Both the position numbers and the translations under genes were made by a program. From Brevundimonas sp. UBA4553 (GTDB taxonomy: Bacteria; Pseudomonadota; Alphaproteobacteria; Caulobacterales; Caulobacteraceae): 64,000 bases of DNA. Positions 14,558 to 23,429 of the stretch are shown here, one piece after another. The stretch spans positions 95,258 through 159,257 of the forward strand of contig NZ_DGLD01000021.1 of assembly GCF_002387245.1 (NCBI RefSeq). The letters are read 5' to 3'. A model generated the notes under the pieces. It was not told the DNA's origin. It ran no database searches and was given only the letters and a program-made list of their open reading frames with translations. Position 1 is the first letter of the stretch. Each line of letters opens with the position of its first letter.

Positions 14558-16957
14558 ATGACCGAGAGCAAAATCCTCCCCGTCCTGCCGCTGAGAGACA
14601 TCGTTGTCTTTCCGCACATGGTCGTGCCGCTGTTCGTAGGACGCGAAAAGTCCGTGCGGGCGCTGGACGAGATCATGAAGGGCGACAAGCAGATCCTGCT
14701 CGCCACCCAGAAGAACTCCGTCGACGATGATCCGGCGGCGGACGCCATCTATCAGACGGGCGTTCTGGCCACGGTCCTGCAACTGCTGAAGCTGCCGGAC
14801 GGCACTGTGAAGGTGCTAGTCGAGGGCAAGGGCCGGGCGCGCCTGACCCGCTTCACCGACCGCGAGGACTACTACGAGGCCGAGGCCGTCGAGATCGCCG
14901 ATGAAGAGGGCGACGCCTCGCAGAGCGAAGCCCTGCTGCGCGCGGTGATCGAGCAGTTCGAAAACTATGTGAAGCTGAACAAGAAGGTCCCGCCCGAGGC
15001 GCTCAGCTCCATCCCGCAGATCAACAATCCGTCCAAGCTGGCGGACAGCGTGGCTGCTCATCTGTCGGTGAAGATCGCCGACAAGCAGGGCCTGCTGGAA
15101 ACCATCGAGGTGCCGGCGCGCCTGGAGAAGGTCTATGGCCTGATGGAGGGCGAGATCAGCGTCCTTCAGGTCGAAAAGAAGATCCGCTCGCGCGTGAAGC
15201 GCCAGATGGAGAAGACCCAGCGCGAGTATTATCTGAACGAGCAGATGAAGGCGATCCAGCGTGAGCTGGGCGAGACCGACGACACGCGCGACGAACTGCT
15301 GGAACTCGAAAAGCGCATCCGCAAGACGAAGCTGTCCAAGGAAGCGCGCGCCAAGGCCGATGCGGAGCTCAAGAAGCTGCGCAACATGTCGCCGATGTCG
15401 GCGGAATCGACTGTGGTGCGCAACTATCTGGATTGGCTGCTGTCCGTGCCGTGGGGCAAGGCCAAGACCAAGCCGATCGACCTTCAGAAGGCCGAGGACA
15501 TTCTTGAGGAAGACCACTACGGTCTCGAGAAGGTTAAGGAACGGATCATCGAGTATCTGGCGGTCCAGGCGCGCACCGGCAACCTGAAGGGCCCGATCCT
15601 GTGCCTGGTGGGCCCTCCCGGCGTGGGCAAGACGTCGCTGGCCCAGTCGATCGCCAAGGCGACCGGGCGTGAATACGTCCGCATGTCGCTGGGCGGCGTG
15701 CGTGACGAGAGCGAGATCCGCGGTCACCGCCGGACCTATATCGGCTCCATGCCCGGCAAGATCATCCAGTCGATGAAGAAGGCCAAGACCACCAACGCCT
15801 TCGTCCTTCTGGATGAGATCGACAAGCTGGGCTCGGACTGGCGCGGCGACCCGTCTTCGGCCCTGCTGGAAGTGCTGGATCCCGCGCAGAACTCGACCTT
15901 CGGCGACCACTATCTGGAGGTCGACTACGACCTGTCGCAGGTCATGTTCGTGACCACGGCCAACAGCCTGAACATGCCTCAACCCCTGATGGACCGGATG
16001 GAGATCATCCGGGTCAGCGGCTACACCGAGGATGAGAAGGTCGAGATCGCCAAGCGCCACGTGCTGCCCAAGCAGCTCAAGGACCATGGTCTGAAGGAAG
16101 GCGAACTGATCGTCCCGGAAGAGACGATCCGTGACCTGATCCGCTACTACACGCGCGAGGCCGGCGTACGTTCGCTGGAACGCGCTCTGGGCGGTCTGGC
16201 CCGCAAGGCTGTGCGAGAGATGGCCAAGACCAAGGCTGTCTCCATCACCGTCGATGCGGCCAAGCTGGCTGAGTATGCGGGCGTGAAGAAGTTCCGCTAC
16301 GGCGAGACGGACGCCGAGGATCAGGTGGGCATCGTCACCGGTCTGGCCTGGACTGAGTTCGGCGGCGACATCCTGACCATCGAGGCGATCAAGATGCCGG
16401 GCCGCGGCCGCATGACCGTGACCGGCAACCTGAAGGAGGTGATGAAGGAGTCGATCTCCGCAGCCGCCTCCTATGTCCGGAGCCGCTCGCTCGCCTTCGG
16501 CGTCAAGCCGCCAGTGTTCGAGAAGACCGACATCCACGTCCACGTGCCGGACGGCGCGACGCCCAAGGACGGTCCCTCGGCCGGCGTGGCCATGACCGTG
16601 GCCATGGTCTCGGTGCTGACCGGCATTCCGATCCGCAAGGACATCGCCATGACCGGCGAGATCACCCTGCGCGGTCGGGTCACCGCCATTGGCGGCCTGA
16701 AGGAGAAGCTGCTGGCGGCGCTGCGCTCCGGCGTGAAGACGGTGCTGATCCCTCAGGAGAACGAAAAGGACCTGGAGGAGGTGCCGGAGAACGTGAAGTC
16801 GGCGCTGGAGATCGTCCCGATCTCGACTGCGGACGAGGCGCTCAAGTGGGCCCTGACCGGCACGCTGACTCCGGTGGAATGGGACGAGACGGCCGAGCCC
16901 TTGCTGCCCGCGCCGCCAACGGCGTCCACGCAGGACGGAGCTTCCGTCAGCCACTAG
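14558..16957 (+). CDS. lon: ATP-dependent protease Lon
   Basis: A 799-residue LonA. The N-terminal substrate-binding domain starts LPVLPLRDIVVFPHMVVPLF. The AAA+ domain has Walker A LVGPPGVGKTSLAQS and Walker B AFVLLDEIDKLG. The C-terminal protease has the Ser-Lys dyad, Ser in TPKDGPSAGVAM and Lys in GRVTAIGGLKEKLLAA. It is a cytosolic hexamer that degrades misfolded proteins and, in Caulobacter, DnaA, CcrM and SciP. ATG at 14558. The HU gene follows after a hairpin; the order lon-HU is widespread in proteobacteria. Confidence 0.98.
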   Translation: MTESKILPVLPLRDIVVFPHMVVPLFVGREKSVRALDEIMKGDKQILLATQKNSVDDDPAADAIYQTGVLATVLQLLKLPDGTVKVLVEGKGRARLTRFTDREDYYEAEAVEIADEEGDASQSEALLRAVIEQFENYVKLNKKVPPEALSSIPQINNPSKLADSVAAHLSVKIADKQGLLETIEVPARLEKVYGLMEGEISVLQVEKKIRSRVKRQMEKTQREYYLNEQMKAIQRELGETDDTRDELLELEKRIRKTKLSKEARAKADAELKKLRNMSPMSAESTVVRNYLDWLLSVPWGKAKTKPIDLQKAEDILEEDHYGLEKVKERIIEYLAVQARTGNLKGPILCLVGPPGVGKTSLAQSIAKATGREYVRMSLGGVRDESEIRGHRRTYIGSMPGKIIQSMKKAKTTNAFVLLDEIDKLGSDWRGDPSSALLEVLDPAQNSTFGDHYLEVDYDLSQVMFVTTANSLNMPQPLMDRMEIIRVSGYTEDEKVEIAKRHVLPKQLKDHGLKEGELIVPEETIRDLIRYYTREAGVRSLERALGGLARKAVREMAKTKAVSITVDAAKLAEYAGVKKFRYGETDAEDQVGIVTGLAWTEFGGDILTIEAIKMPGRGRMTVTGNLKEVMKESISAAASYVRSRSLAFGVKPPVFEKTDIHVHVPDGATPKDGPSAGVAMTVAMVSVLTGIPIRKDIAMTGEITLRGRVTAIGGLKEKLLAALRSGVKTVLIPQENEKDLEEVPENVKSALEIVPISTADEALKWALTGTLTPVEWDETAEPLLPAPPTASTQDGASVSH

Positions 16958-16983
16958 GTTCGACGACAATCTGCTTCATCGCG

Positions 16984-17016
16984 CGCGGCTCGGGGAAACC
17001 CGGGCCGCGTTGCTTT
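16984..17016 (+). terminator. Terminator-like hairpin between lon and HU
   Basis: Stem CGCGGC-T-CGGG / CCCG-G-GCCGCG around a GAAA tetraloop, followed by a weak T-rich stretch (TTGCTTTT), 27 bp after the lon stop codon. Confidence 0.6.
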
Positions 17017-17078
17017 TGACGTCAGCGTCAGGAAGGATTTAAGTGCGTCCCGGGGAATAATGCTGGGGAGCAGAACCA

Positions 17079-17354
17079 ATGAACAAGACCGAGTTGATCG
17101 GCGTCATGGCCGAAGCGGCGGGCATCAGCCGCGATCAGGCCAAGCTGGCGCTGGAGGCCTTTACCGACAACGTCACCGCCTCGCTGACGCGTGGACGCGA
17201 TGTGCGCCTGGTCGGATTCGGCAGTTTCATCGCCGTGGAGCGCAAGGCCGGCACCGCTCGCAATCCGCAAACCGGCGAGGCCATTGCCCGTCCTGCCTCG
17301 CGCACGGCCCGTTTCCGGGTTGGGGAAGGATTGAAAAGCGCCTTGAACGGCTGA
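17079..17354 (+). CDS. hupB: DNA-binding protein HU
   Basis: A 91-residue HU/IHF-fold protein. It starts MNKTELIGVMAEAAGISRDQ (helical dimerisation core), has the conserved turn VGFGSFIAVERKAGTARNPQ, and carries the DNA-clasping arm with RNPQTGEAI and Pro in ARPASRT, which intercalates into DNA. HU compacts and bends the nucleoid DNA as a dimer. ATG at 17079 with GGGAGC upstream. It is placed directly after lon, as in many proteobacteria; the symbol follows that convention. Confidence 0.93.
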   Translation: MNKTELIGVMAEAAGISRDQAKLALEAFTDNVTASLTRGRDVRLVGFGSFIAVERKAGTARNPQTGEAIARPASRTARFRVGEGLKSALNG

Positions 17355-17391
17355 GCAGACGCAGGCATTAAGCGCGCTTGGCGAACGTCAA

Positions 17392-17468
17392 GGGCGGCTA
17401 GCTCAGCTGGTCAGAGCACCTCGTTTACACCGAGGGGGTCGGGGGTTCGAACCCCTCGCCGCCCACCA
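17392..17468 (+). tRNA. tRNA-Val (anticodon TAC)
   Basis: A 77-nt cloverleaf. Acceptor arms GGGCGGC and GCCGCCC, anticodon stem CCTCG/CGAGG enclosing loop TTTACAC (anticodon TAC, reads GTA/GTG valine codons), T-loop GTTCGAA, and an encoded CCA end. Confidence 0.96.
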
Positions 17469-17570
17469 ACGACGCCGGGTTTCGTTCGCGCCTCGATGCG
17501 GGAAAGACCTGATTACCCTGTTGCGGAAGCGACGGCACCGTAAGCCGTCATCAGCATACGGGAGCCGGTC

Positions 17571-18230
17571 ATGGCGACTACCACGGGCCAAGCACGGGAC
17601 GCCGAAAATCCGGCCTTCCCATCGATCGCCACCGGAACAGGGTTCGATGACGTTCCGGCGCCGCCCATGCCCGTGATCGATCCGGGCGACAGTGATGCGG
17701 CGTCCGTGGCCTATTCGCGATATCGCACCAAGCTGTCCACCCATCGGACCGGGCTGTCAGAGCACCGCACCGCGCTCTCGACGCAGCGGACGGACATGTC
17801 GACGCGGCGAACCGATATGTCGGGCCGCAGAACCGGCATGTCGTTTCAGCGCACGCGGATGAGCGCCGACCGAACCCTGATGTCCATTATTCGAACATCG
17901 CTCTCCATGATCAGCTTCGGCTTCACCATCTACCAGTTCTTTCGGGGGCTCGAGAGCAGCAATGTCCTGGCGAGCGGCCAGCGGGCCGCGACATTCTTCG
18001 GCGAGGCGCTGGTCTGGCTGGGAGTGGGGATGCTGGTGGTGGGGATCATCTACCATGTGCAGTTCATGATCGGCTTGAGACGGGAGCGGGAAGCGATGCG
18101 CGTGGGAGCCTATATTCACGCCGAAAGCGTCTTTCCGGTCTCCCTGACCCTTATGGTGGCGATCCTGCTGCTGCTGCTCGGCCTGTCGGCCGGGGCGGGG
18201 ATCGCCTTTGGCCTGGGGCCGTTCGGCTGA
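17571..18230 (+). CDS. DUF202-like membrane protein with heptad RT-x-[LM]-S repeats
   Basis: A 219-residue protein. Residues 1-51 are acidic/proline-rich. Residues 52-114 are nine consecutive seven-residue units of form R-T-x-[L/M]-S-x-x (RTKLSTH, RTGLSEH, RTALSTQ, RTDMSTR and so on). The last units merge into RTLMSIIRTSLSMISFGFTI, which resembles the DUF202/YidH core E-R-T-x-L-A-W-I-R-T-x-L-A. Three hydrophobic segments follow (about 115-125, 142-160, 190-212). The function of DUF202 is unknown; members are small inner-membrane proteins. ATG at 17571 after GGGAGCC. It is convergent with the autotransporter gene. Confidence 0.75.
   Translation: MATTTGQARDAENPAFPSIATGTGFDDVPAPPMPVIDPGDSDAASVAYSRYRTKLSTHRTGLSEHRTALSTQRTDMSTRRTDMSGRRTGMSFQRTRMSADRTLMSIIRTSLSMISFGFTIYQFFRGLESSNVLASGQRAATFFGEALVWLGVGMLVVGIIYHVQFMIGLRREREAMRVGAYIHAESVFPVSLTLMVAILLLLLGLSAGAGIAFGLGPFG
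17724..17912 (+). repeat. Nine 21-bp tandem repeats encoding heptads
   Basis: Nine in-frame 21-bp units without gaps. Arg-Thr at positions 1-2, Leu/Met at 4 and Ser at 5 are kept in all units. Codons differ between units (CGC/CGG/CGA/AGA for Arg), so the array is old or selected at protein level rather than a recent slippage product. Confidence 0.9.
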
Positions 18231-18236
18231 GATACG

Positions 18237-18268
18237 AAAAAGGCCGCCGGATCGCTCCGGCGGCCTTC
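18237..18268. terminator. Bidirectional terminator between DUF202-like and autotransporter genes
   Basis: Stem AAGGCCGCCGGA / TCCGGCGGCCTT with loop TCGC. The A run on its left gives a U tract for the minus-strand autotransporter transcript; the right side is only weakly T-rich. Confidence 0.8.
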
Positions 18269-18290
18269 ATAGCTCGATTGATCACCAAGA

Positions 18291-21200
18291 TCAGAACTTG
18301 AAGCTGGCCCGCAACAGGAGGGTGTAGCGGACATAGTCTTCCAGCAGCTCTGCGTCGCCGGTGATGGACAGCATCCCGAGGTCGTTGCCGACATTCAGAC
18401 GGAAGCCCAGGATCGGACCGCCGCCTTCGATGCTGGCCGGGTCAAGCGTGAAGGCGTCGCCGCCCGAGGCGAAGCGGGCGATCGTGGAGCCTGCGTCCAC
18501 CGAGAAGTTCTGACGCCAGCCCGCCCGGATTTCGGGGCGAATCCAGCCGTCCTTGCCGAAGCCGTAACCGATGTTCACAGCGGCCACGCCAGAGAAGATG
18601 TGGCTGTCGCGTTCGTCGATATCCAGATCGAAGCCGTCACCGCCGCCCTTTTCGCTGCGCGCTTCTTCGTTCAGCGAGAAATACTCGCCGTAGATTTCCG
18701 GGCGAATGTTCACGCGACCGAAGTGACGCTCGTAGGAGGCGCCGCCGGCGGCGGCGAGGGTGAAGCCGTGCCAGTCGGATTCGTTCTTCAGATTGAGGCC
18801 GTCGGCGACCAGCTTACGGGTCGCGTTGAACGAGGCGTAGCCCCCCGCTGCGCGCGCCCAGGTCGTCCAGTACTGGCCCTGTGCACGCCAGTAGAGACCC
18901 AGTTCGAGCAGGTTGGCGGAAAGCACTTCTTCGGCCGCTGCCTCGGGGTCTTGAAGATCGGAGGAGGTGAACGCGGCGGTGATGCCGACGGCGCCCATGC
19001 TGGTGCCGCGCTCGACGCCGCCCGCCACGCCGAAGCCTTCCGAACGGAAGCCGTAAGAGTCGGTCTTGTCCTTGTCGGCGTAGAAGTTGATTTCCTGCAC
19101 CCAGGCGCTGGTCTCGCCCGGCGCAGCCGAGGCGTTGCGACCGGTCAAGGCGCGGTTGACGGCGTCGACGCCGCTGGCCAGCGACAGCAGGGGGCCGCCG
19201 GAGTGGTCGGGCAGCATCTGCTCGTAGAGATCGAAGAAACCGTCGCGTCCGGTCTGGCTCAGAACGGCGTTGCGGATAGCTTCGTTCTTGTCGAGGGCCG
19301 CGTAGATCGAGTCATAGGCCGAGGCCTCGACGGCGATCATGCCTGCCTCATCCGCGGTGCGACGGCGCGCGTCGATGTAGACCTCGCCCGCCGTCACGTC
19401 TGCGCCGGCCTTGACCACGAAGGCATAGGGGGAGTTGGCCTGGACCGCAACGGTGTCGAGGGCGCCGACGTTGAGGGTGTTGGCGTCGATGATCGTGAAG
19501 CGGGTCGGGTCCTGAAGCAGGGAGTTGAAACGCACGCCCAGACCGGCGCCGTTGGCGATATTGGCGACGCCGTCGACCTTGAAGCCGCTATTGCCGCCCG
19601 CAGCGGGGTCGATCGTGACGATCAGATCGCCGTCCGCGCCAAGGTTCAGGTTGCTGATGGTCGTCACGCCGGATTGGCGCGCGTCGAGGGTGCCCTTGGA
19701 AACGTTGATGTCCAGCAGGCCGTCCGCATTCGTGATCGCGCCGCGCACCACCGCGCCGCCCGTGATCGACAGGCGGTCGGCGCCGGCGCCGAAGTCGATG
19801 TTCCCCTGAACCACGCCATTCTGGATATCGAGCACGTCGGCGCCCGAGCCCAGCTTGATGTCGCCGAAGGTCGAGGGTTCACGAGAATCCGTCACGCCGT
19901 CGCCATCCGTGTCCGGATCTGCGGTCGTGGGCGTGCTGGCGATACCCTTCTGGGTGAAGGTGACGCCTGACGTGTTGGCGCTGACGTCGATGGCGGTGGC
20001 CTTGCCAGTGATCGCGTCGCCGGCGGCGTTGGCCGAGACGTTGGCCTGGATCGAGCGGGTGTTCGTGATCGAGGTCAGGCTGCCGCTCAGGTCCGCGATC
20101 GCGGTCGTATTGGCCTTGCCGCCGCCCGCGGTGGCGGCGATCACGCCGTCATTGGTGAAGGATGCGACGTTGGCGCCGGCTTCGATGCGGACCGCCGTGA
20201 CCTGGTCGGCGGCGTCGGTGGCCGATGCGGCGCTGATCGTGCCGTTGTTGACCATGGTCGGCGTCGTGGCGCCGGCCGCAAAGCGCACGGCGGTGGCGTC
20301 AGCGTTATTGGCGAGGACGGCGATCGAGCCGTCGTTGCGCACGCCGCCTTCGATCGTGACAGCCTGACCGCCGGCCACGCCGAACTGGAGCGCCGTTGAA
20401 GCGACGTCATCATAGACGCCGATGCCGAAGATTTCGCCGCGGTTGACGAAGCCGTAGGCGTTGGCGCCCGTACCGGCGACGCCCAGCGTCACCGAATTGT
20501 CGGTCGAGCCCACCAGAACGCCCGGTGCGGCGCCATAGGACGTGATCTTGGCCGTGGTTTCATTGGCGTCAGGAAGGCCGTCGCCGTCCCGGTCCGGGTC
20601 TTCGCGATTCTTGACGCCGTCGCCGTCGTCGTCCTCGTCGCCGTTCTTGACGCCGTCGCCGTCGTCGTCGCCCTCGATGCCAGCCGACCCATAAGAGGGG
20701 GCGGCGCCGAAGACGACGCCTTGCGATGCATCTCCGCCGATCAGGACCGCCGGCCCGCCCTGCAGAAGGTCGTCGGCGTCGAGATTTTCCAGGAAGAGAA
20801 CTTCGGCCGGGACCGTGCCGCTGGTGGGCTTGTTGCCGGGGCGGGTCGTGTAGCGATAGCCCGTGGAGGTGACCGTGCCCTGAATGTTGAGGCGCCCGTC
20901 CACGGGGCCCTCAATAGCCACGCCGACGGCGTTCTGGCCCCGCGCGGTGACGTTCCCCAAGATATCGACATTGCCTGTCACGGGACCGGTAACGCTGATC
21001 CCGTGGGTGTTGTCGCCGGTGACCGTGACGTTGCCGAAGGTGGTCAGATTGCCGACCAGCGGCGCCTCGATCGACATGCCGTAGGAATTATTGCCCTCGA
21101 CCAGGATCGCGCCGCTGGTTTCCACCAGGATGTTCCCGGTCTTGGCGCCGGGGCCCGTCACCCGCACGCCGTAACGATCGGTTCCGGATGCGAAGGGGCC

Positions 21201-21596
21201 GTCGGGGTCGCCGTCCTTGTCCGTGTCCTTGTACTCTTCAATATCGTCGGAGATGGAGATCGTGCCGCCGATGGTGATCGGCCCTGTCGTCCCGCCTCGC
21301 GCAAGGATGCCGGTCGCGCCGTCTGCGGCCTTGGCCATCGTGATCGATGAGCCACTGTCCATGTCTACGCCGTTGTTCGAATCGACGGTCACGGCGGCGC
21401 CGGTGGTGACAGCGATCGAGCCGCCGTTGGCGAAGCGGATGTTGTCGGGCGCAGTGCCTGTGGCGGTAGACGTCGAGATAGGCGTGGTGCGCGCCGTCGA
21501 AATCACGGTCTCTGGCGTCGGCGTCGTTTGCGCCTGAACGCCGGCGGCGGCCATCAAGGGGGCGATCGCCACTGCGGTCGCGAGTAGAATACGCAT
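18291..21596 (-). CDS. Autotransporter with beta-helix passenger and calcium-loop-like inserts
   Basis: A 1101-residue type V secretion protein. A signal peptide (MRILLATAVAIAPLMAAAGVQA) is followed by a glycine/threonine/asparagine-rich passenger with regular short beta-strand repeats (for example GNITV-like units at about 155-245), then a C-terminal autotransporter barrel (about 830-1101) that ends in ASFKF with the terminal Phe expected for BAM insertion. Inside the passenger are aspartate-rich D-x-D-x-D-G clusters at about 124-132, 310-345 and near 560, like thrombospondin-3/dockerin calcium loops. The start at 21596 has GAGGGG upstream; an upstream in-frame start at 21674 would spoil the signal peptide. 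Surface adhesion is a reasonable guess, not shown. Confidence 0.88.
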   Translation of the reverse strand: MRILLATAVAIAPLMAAAGVQAQTTPTPETVISTARTTPISTSTATGTAPDNIRFANGGSIAVTTGAAVTVDSNNGVDMDSGSSITMAKAADGATGILARGGTTGPITIGGTISISDDIEEYKDTDKDGDPDGPFASGTDRYGVRVTGPGAKTGNILVETSGAILVEGNNSYGMSIEAPLVGNLTTFGNVTVTGDNTHGISVTGPVTGNVDILGNVTARGQNAVGVAIEGPVDGRLNIQGTVTSTGYRYTTRPGNKPTSGTVPAEVLFLENLDADDLLQGGPAVLIGGDASQGVVFGAAPSYGSAGIEGDDDGDGVKNGDEDDDGDGVKNREDPDRDGDGLPDANETTAKITSYGAAPGVLVGSTDNSVTLGVAGTGANAYGFVNRGEIFGIGVYDDVASTALQFGVAGGQAVTIEGGVRNDGSIAVLANNADATAVRFAAGATTPTMVNNGTISAASATDAADQVTAVRIEAGANVASFTNDGVIAATAGGGKANTTAIADLSGSLTSITNTRSIQANVSANAAGDAITGKATAIDVSANTSGVTFTQKGIASTPTTADPDTDGDGVTDSREPSTFGDIKLGSGADVLDIQNGVVQGNIDFGAGADRLSITGGAVVRGAITNADGLLDINVSKGTLDARQSGVTTISNLNLGADGDLIVTIDPAAGGNSGFKVDGVANIANGAGLGVRFNSLLQDPTRFTIIDANTLNVGALDTVAVQANSPYAFVVKAGADVTAGEVYIDARRRTADEAGMIAVEASAYDSIYAALDKNEAIRNAVLSQTGRDGFFDLYEQMLPDHSGGPLLSLASGVDAVNRALTGRNASAAPGETSAWVQEINFYADKDKTDSYGFRSEGFGVAGGVERGTSMGAVGITAAFTSSDLQDPEAAAEEVLSANLLELGLYWRAQGQYWTTWARAAGGYASFNATRKLVADGLNLKNESDWHGFTLAAAGGASYERHFGRVNIRPEIYGEYFSLNEEARSEKGGGDGFDLDIDERDSHIFSGVAAVNIGYGFGKDGWIRPEIRAGWRQNFSVDAGSTIARFASGGDAFTLDPASIEGGGPILGFRLNVGNDLGMLSITGDAELLEDYVRYTLLLRASFKF

Positions 21597-21900
21597 TAGA
21601 TAGAAACCCCTCGAGGACACACGCGCAAGGACGCCGATCGCCCGTTTAACAGGGTCGACGACACCATGCCCCAAGTTTCTCGAATTTGAGGCGAATGCAA
21701 GGCCGTGAGTAAGTGGGCGAAGCTGAACGGGAGATGAAAACCCAGGTTTCAGCTCTGCACGGCGACGGTTGTCGAAATGGATGCTTGAGCGGAGCAGTTT
21801 CCGGCGCTACGGCCGATTCATGGTGAGTTCCAAGCGCGCACGTCGCATCCAAAGCCGAGCTAGTCGCGTTGCGGCATCGAGTTCTGGAAAGGTTGTCTCA
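21597..21900. other. Intergenic region between divergent autotransporter and glycosyltransferase genes
   Basis: About 300 bp without a convincing gene. It must hold the two divergent promoters; I could not identify -35/-10 elements with confidence and see no EcfG-type GGAAC/CGTT pair. The glycosyltransferase frame stays open back to 21769, so a longer N-terminus cannot be excluded. Confidence 0.5.
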
Positions 21901-23151
21901 ATGAGCATGAGCGATATCGACGTTCAGGAAAGCGAACTGCGTCTGTTTCCAGGCCTGGACGAAGAAGTCGCCGAGACGTTGAGGGTGTTGAAGGCGTCAA
22001 CGGCTGACGCCAGACCCCGCCTCGTGGACACCACCATGCTGTTCGCGCCGCGTTCGGGCGGGGTGAAACGCTATCTTCTGTCCAAGAAGGCCTGGCTGGA
22101 GGCCAATCGCCCTTCTGTGGCGCACACGCTCGTTGTGCCGGGCGTCAAGCACAAGGCGGGCGGGGACGGCATAGTTCAGCTTCGGGCGGCGAAGCTGCCG
22201 TTCGGCGACGGCTACCGCTGGCCCAGCTCGGTTCGCCGTTGGGGCGCCTGGGTGGCGTCGATGAACCCGGCCGTCATTGAGGCCGGAGATCCCTATACGC
22301 CCGGCCAGGGCGCGCTTGAGGCGGGGCAGCGCGCCGGCTGTCCGGTGGTTGGCTTCTGTCACTCGGACCCGGCCGGTCTGGCGGCCCTGCACTTCGGGGA
22401 ATGGGCCAAGAAGCCGGTCGAGAAGCGCTGGGCCAAGCTGTTTTCGCAGTTCGATCGTGTCGTGTCGCCAAGCCGCTTTATCGCCCAGCGTCTCGAGGAA
22501 GCGGGCATCAGCGACATTGTGATTCGTCCGCTGGGGGTGGAGGTGGACACCTTCCGACCTGACCGCCGCGATCGCGACTGGCTGCTGAAAAAGCTGGGAC
22601 TGGGCGCGGACGCACGGCTGCTGTGCTTCGCGGGCCGTCCGGCCAAGGAGAAGAACGTCGACGTCCTCATCGATGCGGTTCAGCGGCTGGGCGCGCCCTA
22701 TCATCTGGTGTTGGTCGGGGCCGGGGCGGGGATGCCCCCGGAAGATCGCGTGATCTCGCTTCCCTATGAAAAGGATCCCAAGGCTGTGGCGCGGATCATC
22801 GCCAGTTGCGACGCCTTCGTTCACGCCAACGACAAGGAGCCGTTCGGCCTGATCGTGCTGGAAGCCATGGCGTGCGGACGCCCTGTCGTCGGCGTCAACG
22901 CTGGGGGCGTGGCTGAGACAGTGGACCTGAGCGTCGGCCAACTGGCTCAATCCGCCGATCCGGCTGACTACGCCGAGGCGATCGAGGCTCTGTTTGCTCG
23001 GGACGTTGAAGCCCTCGGGCAGGCGGCGAGGGTGAAGACCGTCGAGCAGTTCGCCTGGAACCGGGTCTTTGAAGACCTGTCGATGCTGTACGGCGAATTG
23101 AGCGGTCGGCCCGAGTTTGTCATGCCGCAAGAGATCGCGCCCCTGAACTAG
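21901..23151 (+). CDS. Glycosyltransferase family 4
   Basis: A 416-residue GT-B fold glycosyltransferase. The N-terminal acceptor half includes MLFAPRSGGVKRYLLSKKAW and GFCHSDPAGLAALHFG. The C-terminal nucleotide-sugar half has LLCFAGRPAKEKNVDVLIDA and the E-x7-E type motif EPFGLIVLEAMACGRPVVG, diagnostic of GT4. Such enzymes transfer a sugar from a nucleotide donor to polysaccharide or lipid acceptors at the cytosolic face of the membrane. Donor and acceptor are unknown. The ATG at 21901 (MSMSDIDVQ) follows GGAAAGG. Confidence 0.88.
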   Translation: MSMSDIDVQESELRLFPGLDEEVAETLRVLKASTADARPRLVDTTMLFAPRSGGVKRYLLSKKAWLEANRPSVAHTLVVPGVKHKAGGDGIVQLRAAKLPFGDGYRWPSSVRRWGAWVASMNPAVIEAGDPYTPGQGALEAGQRAGCPVVGFCHSDPAGLAALHFGEWAKKPVEKRWAKLFSQFDRVVSPSRFIAQRLEEAGISDIVIRPLGVEVDTFRPDRRDRDWLLKKLGLGADARLLCFAGRPAKEKNVDVLIDAVQRLGAPYHLVLVGAGAGMPPEDRVISLPYEKDPKAVARIIASCDAFVHANDKEPFGLIVLEAMACGRPVVGVNAGGVAETVDLSVGQLAQSADPADYAEAIEALFARDVEALGQAARVKTVEQFAWNRVFEDLSMLYGELSGRPEFVMPQEIAPLN

Positions 23152-23253
23152 GGGCGCGAATCTTTGGCGCGAAATGCGCTGGAATGCTCTGCGATAATGA
23201 GGAAGCGTCTCTTGCGAGGGCGGGGCGCGCCATTCTCTTGTTCTTGAAGAGAA

Positions 23254-23330
23254 TGGCGCGAGTGACGGGGCTCGAACCCGCGACCTCCGGCGTGACAGGC
23301 CGGCACTCTAACCAACTGAGCTACACCCGC
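23254..23330 (-). tRNA. tRNA-Asp (anticodon GTC)
   Basis: A 77-nt cloverleaf on the minus strand. Acceptor GCGGGTG with CACTCGC (one G-U pair), anticodon stem CCGGC/GCCGG around CTGTCAC (anticodon GTC), T-loop GTTCGAG, encoded CCA. Confidence 0.96.
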
Positions 23331-23429
23331 GTTCCCCTCCGCGAGGAGGAGAAGGGCGGATTAAGGGCGACTCACGATGGGGTCAAGCGCAATGTGCGAA
23401 GAGGCTGAAAAAAGCTGCGAATTCAGTTT

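Noticed and set aside
14816..16969. A 717-codon minus-strand frame.
   Set aside because: Exactly antisense to lon, with an Arg/His/Leu-rich translation that looks like no protein; GC-bias shadow.
20562..20669. Short-period repeat in the minus-strand autotransporter considered as a CRISPR or DNA-level satellite.
   Set aside because: The near-identical units are explained by the repeated Asp/Gly-rich protein loops and are not separated by unique spacers.
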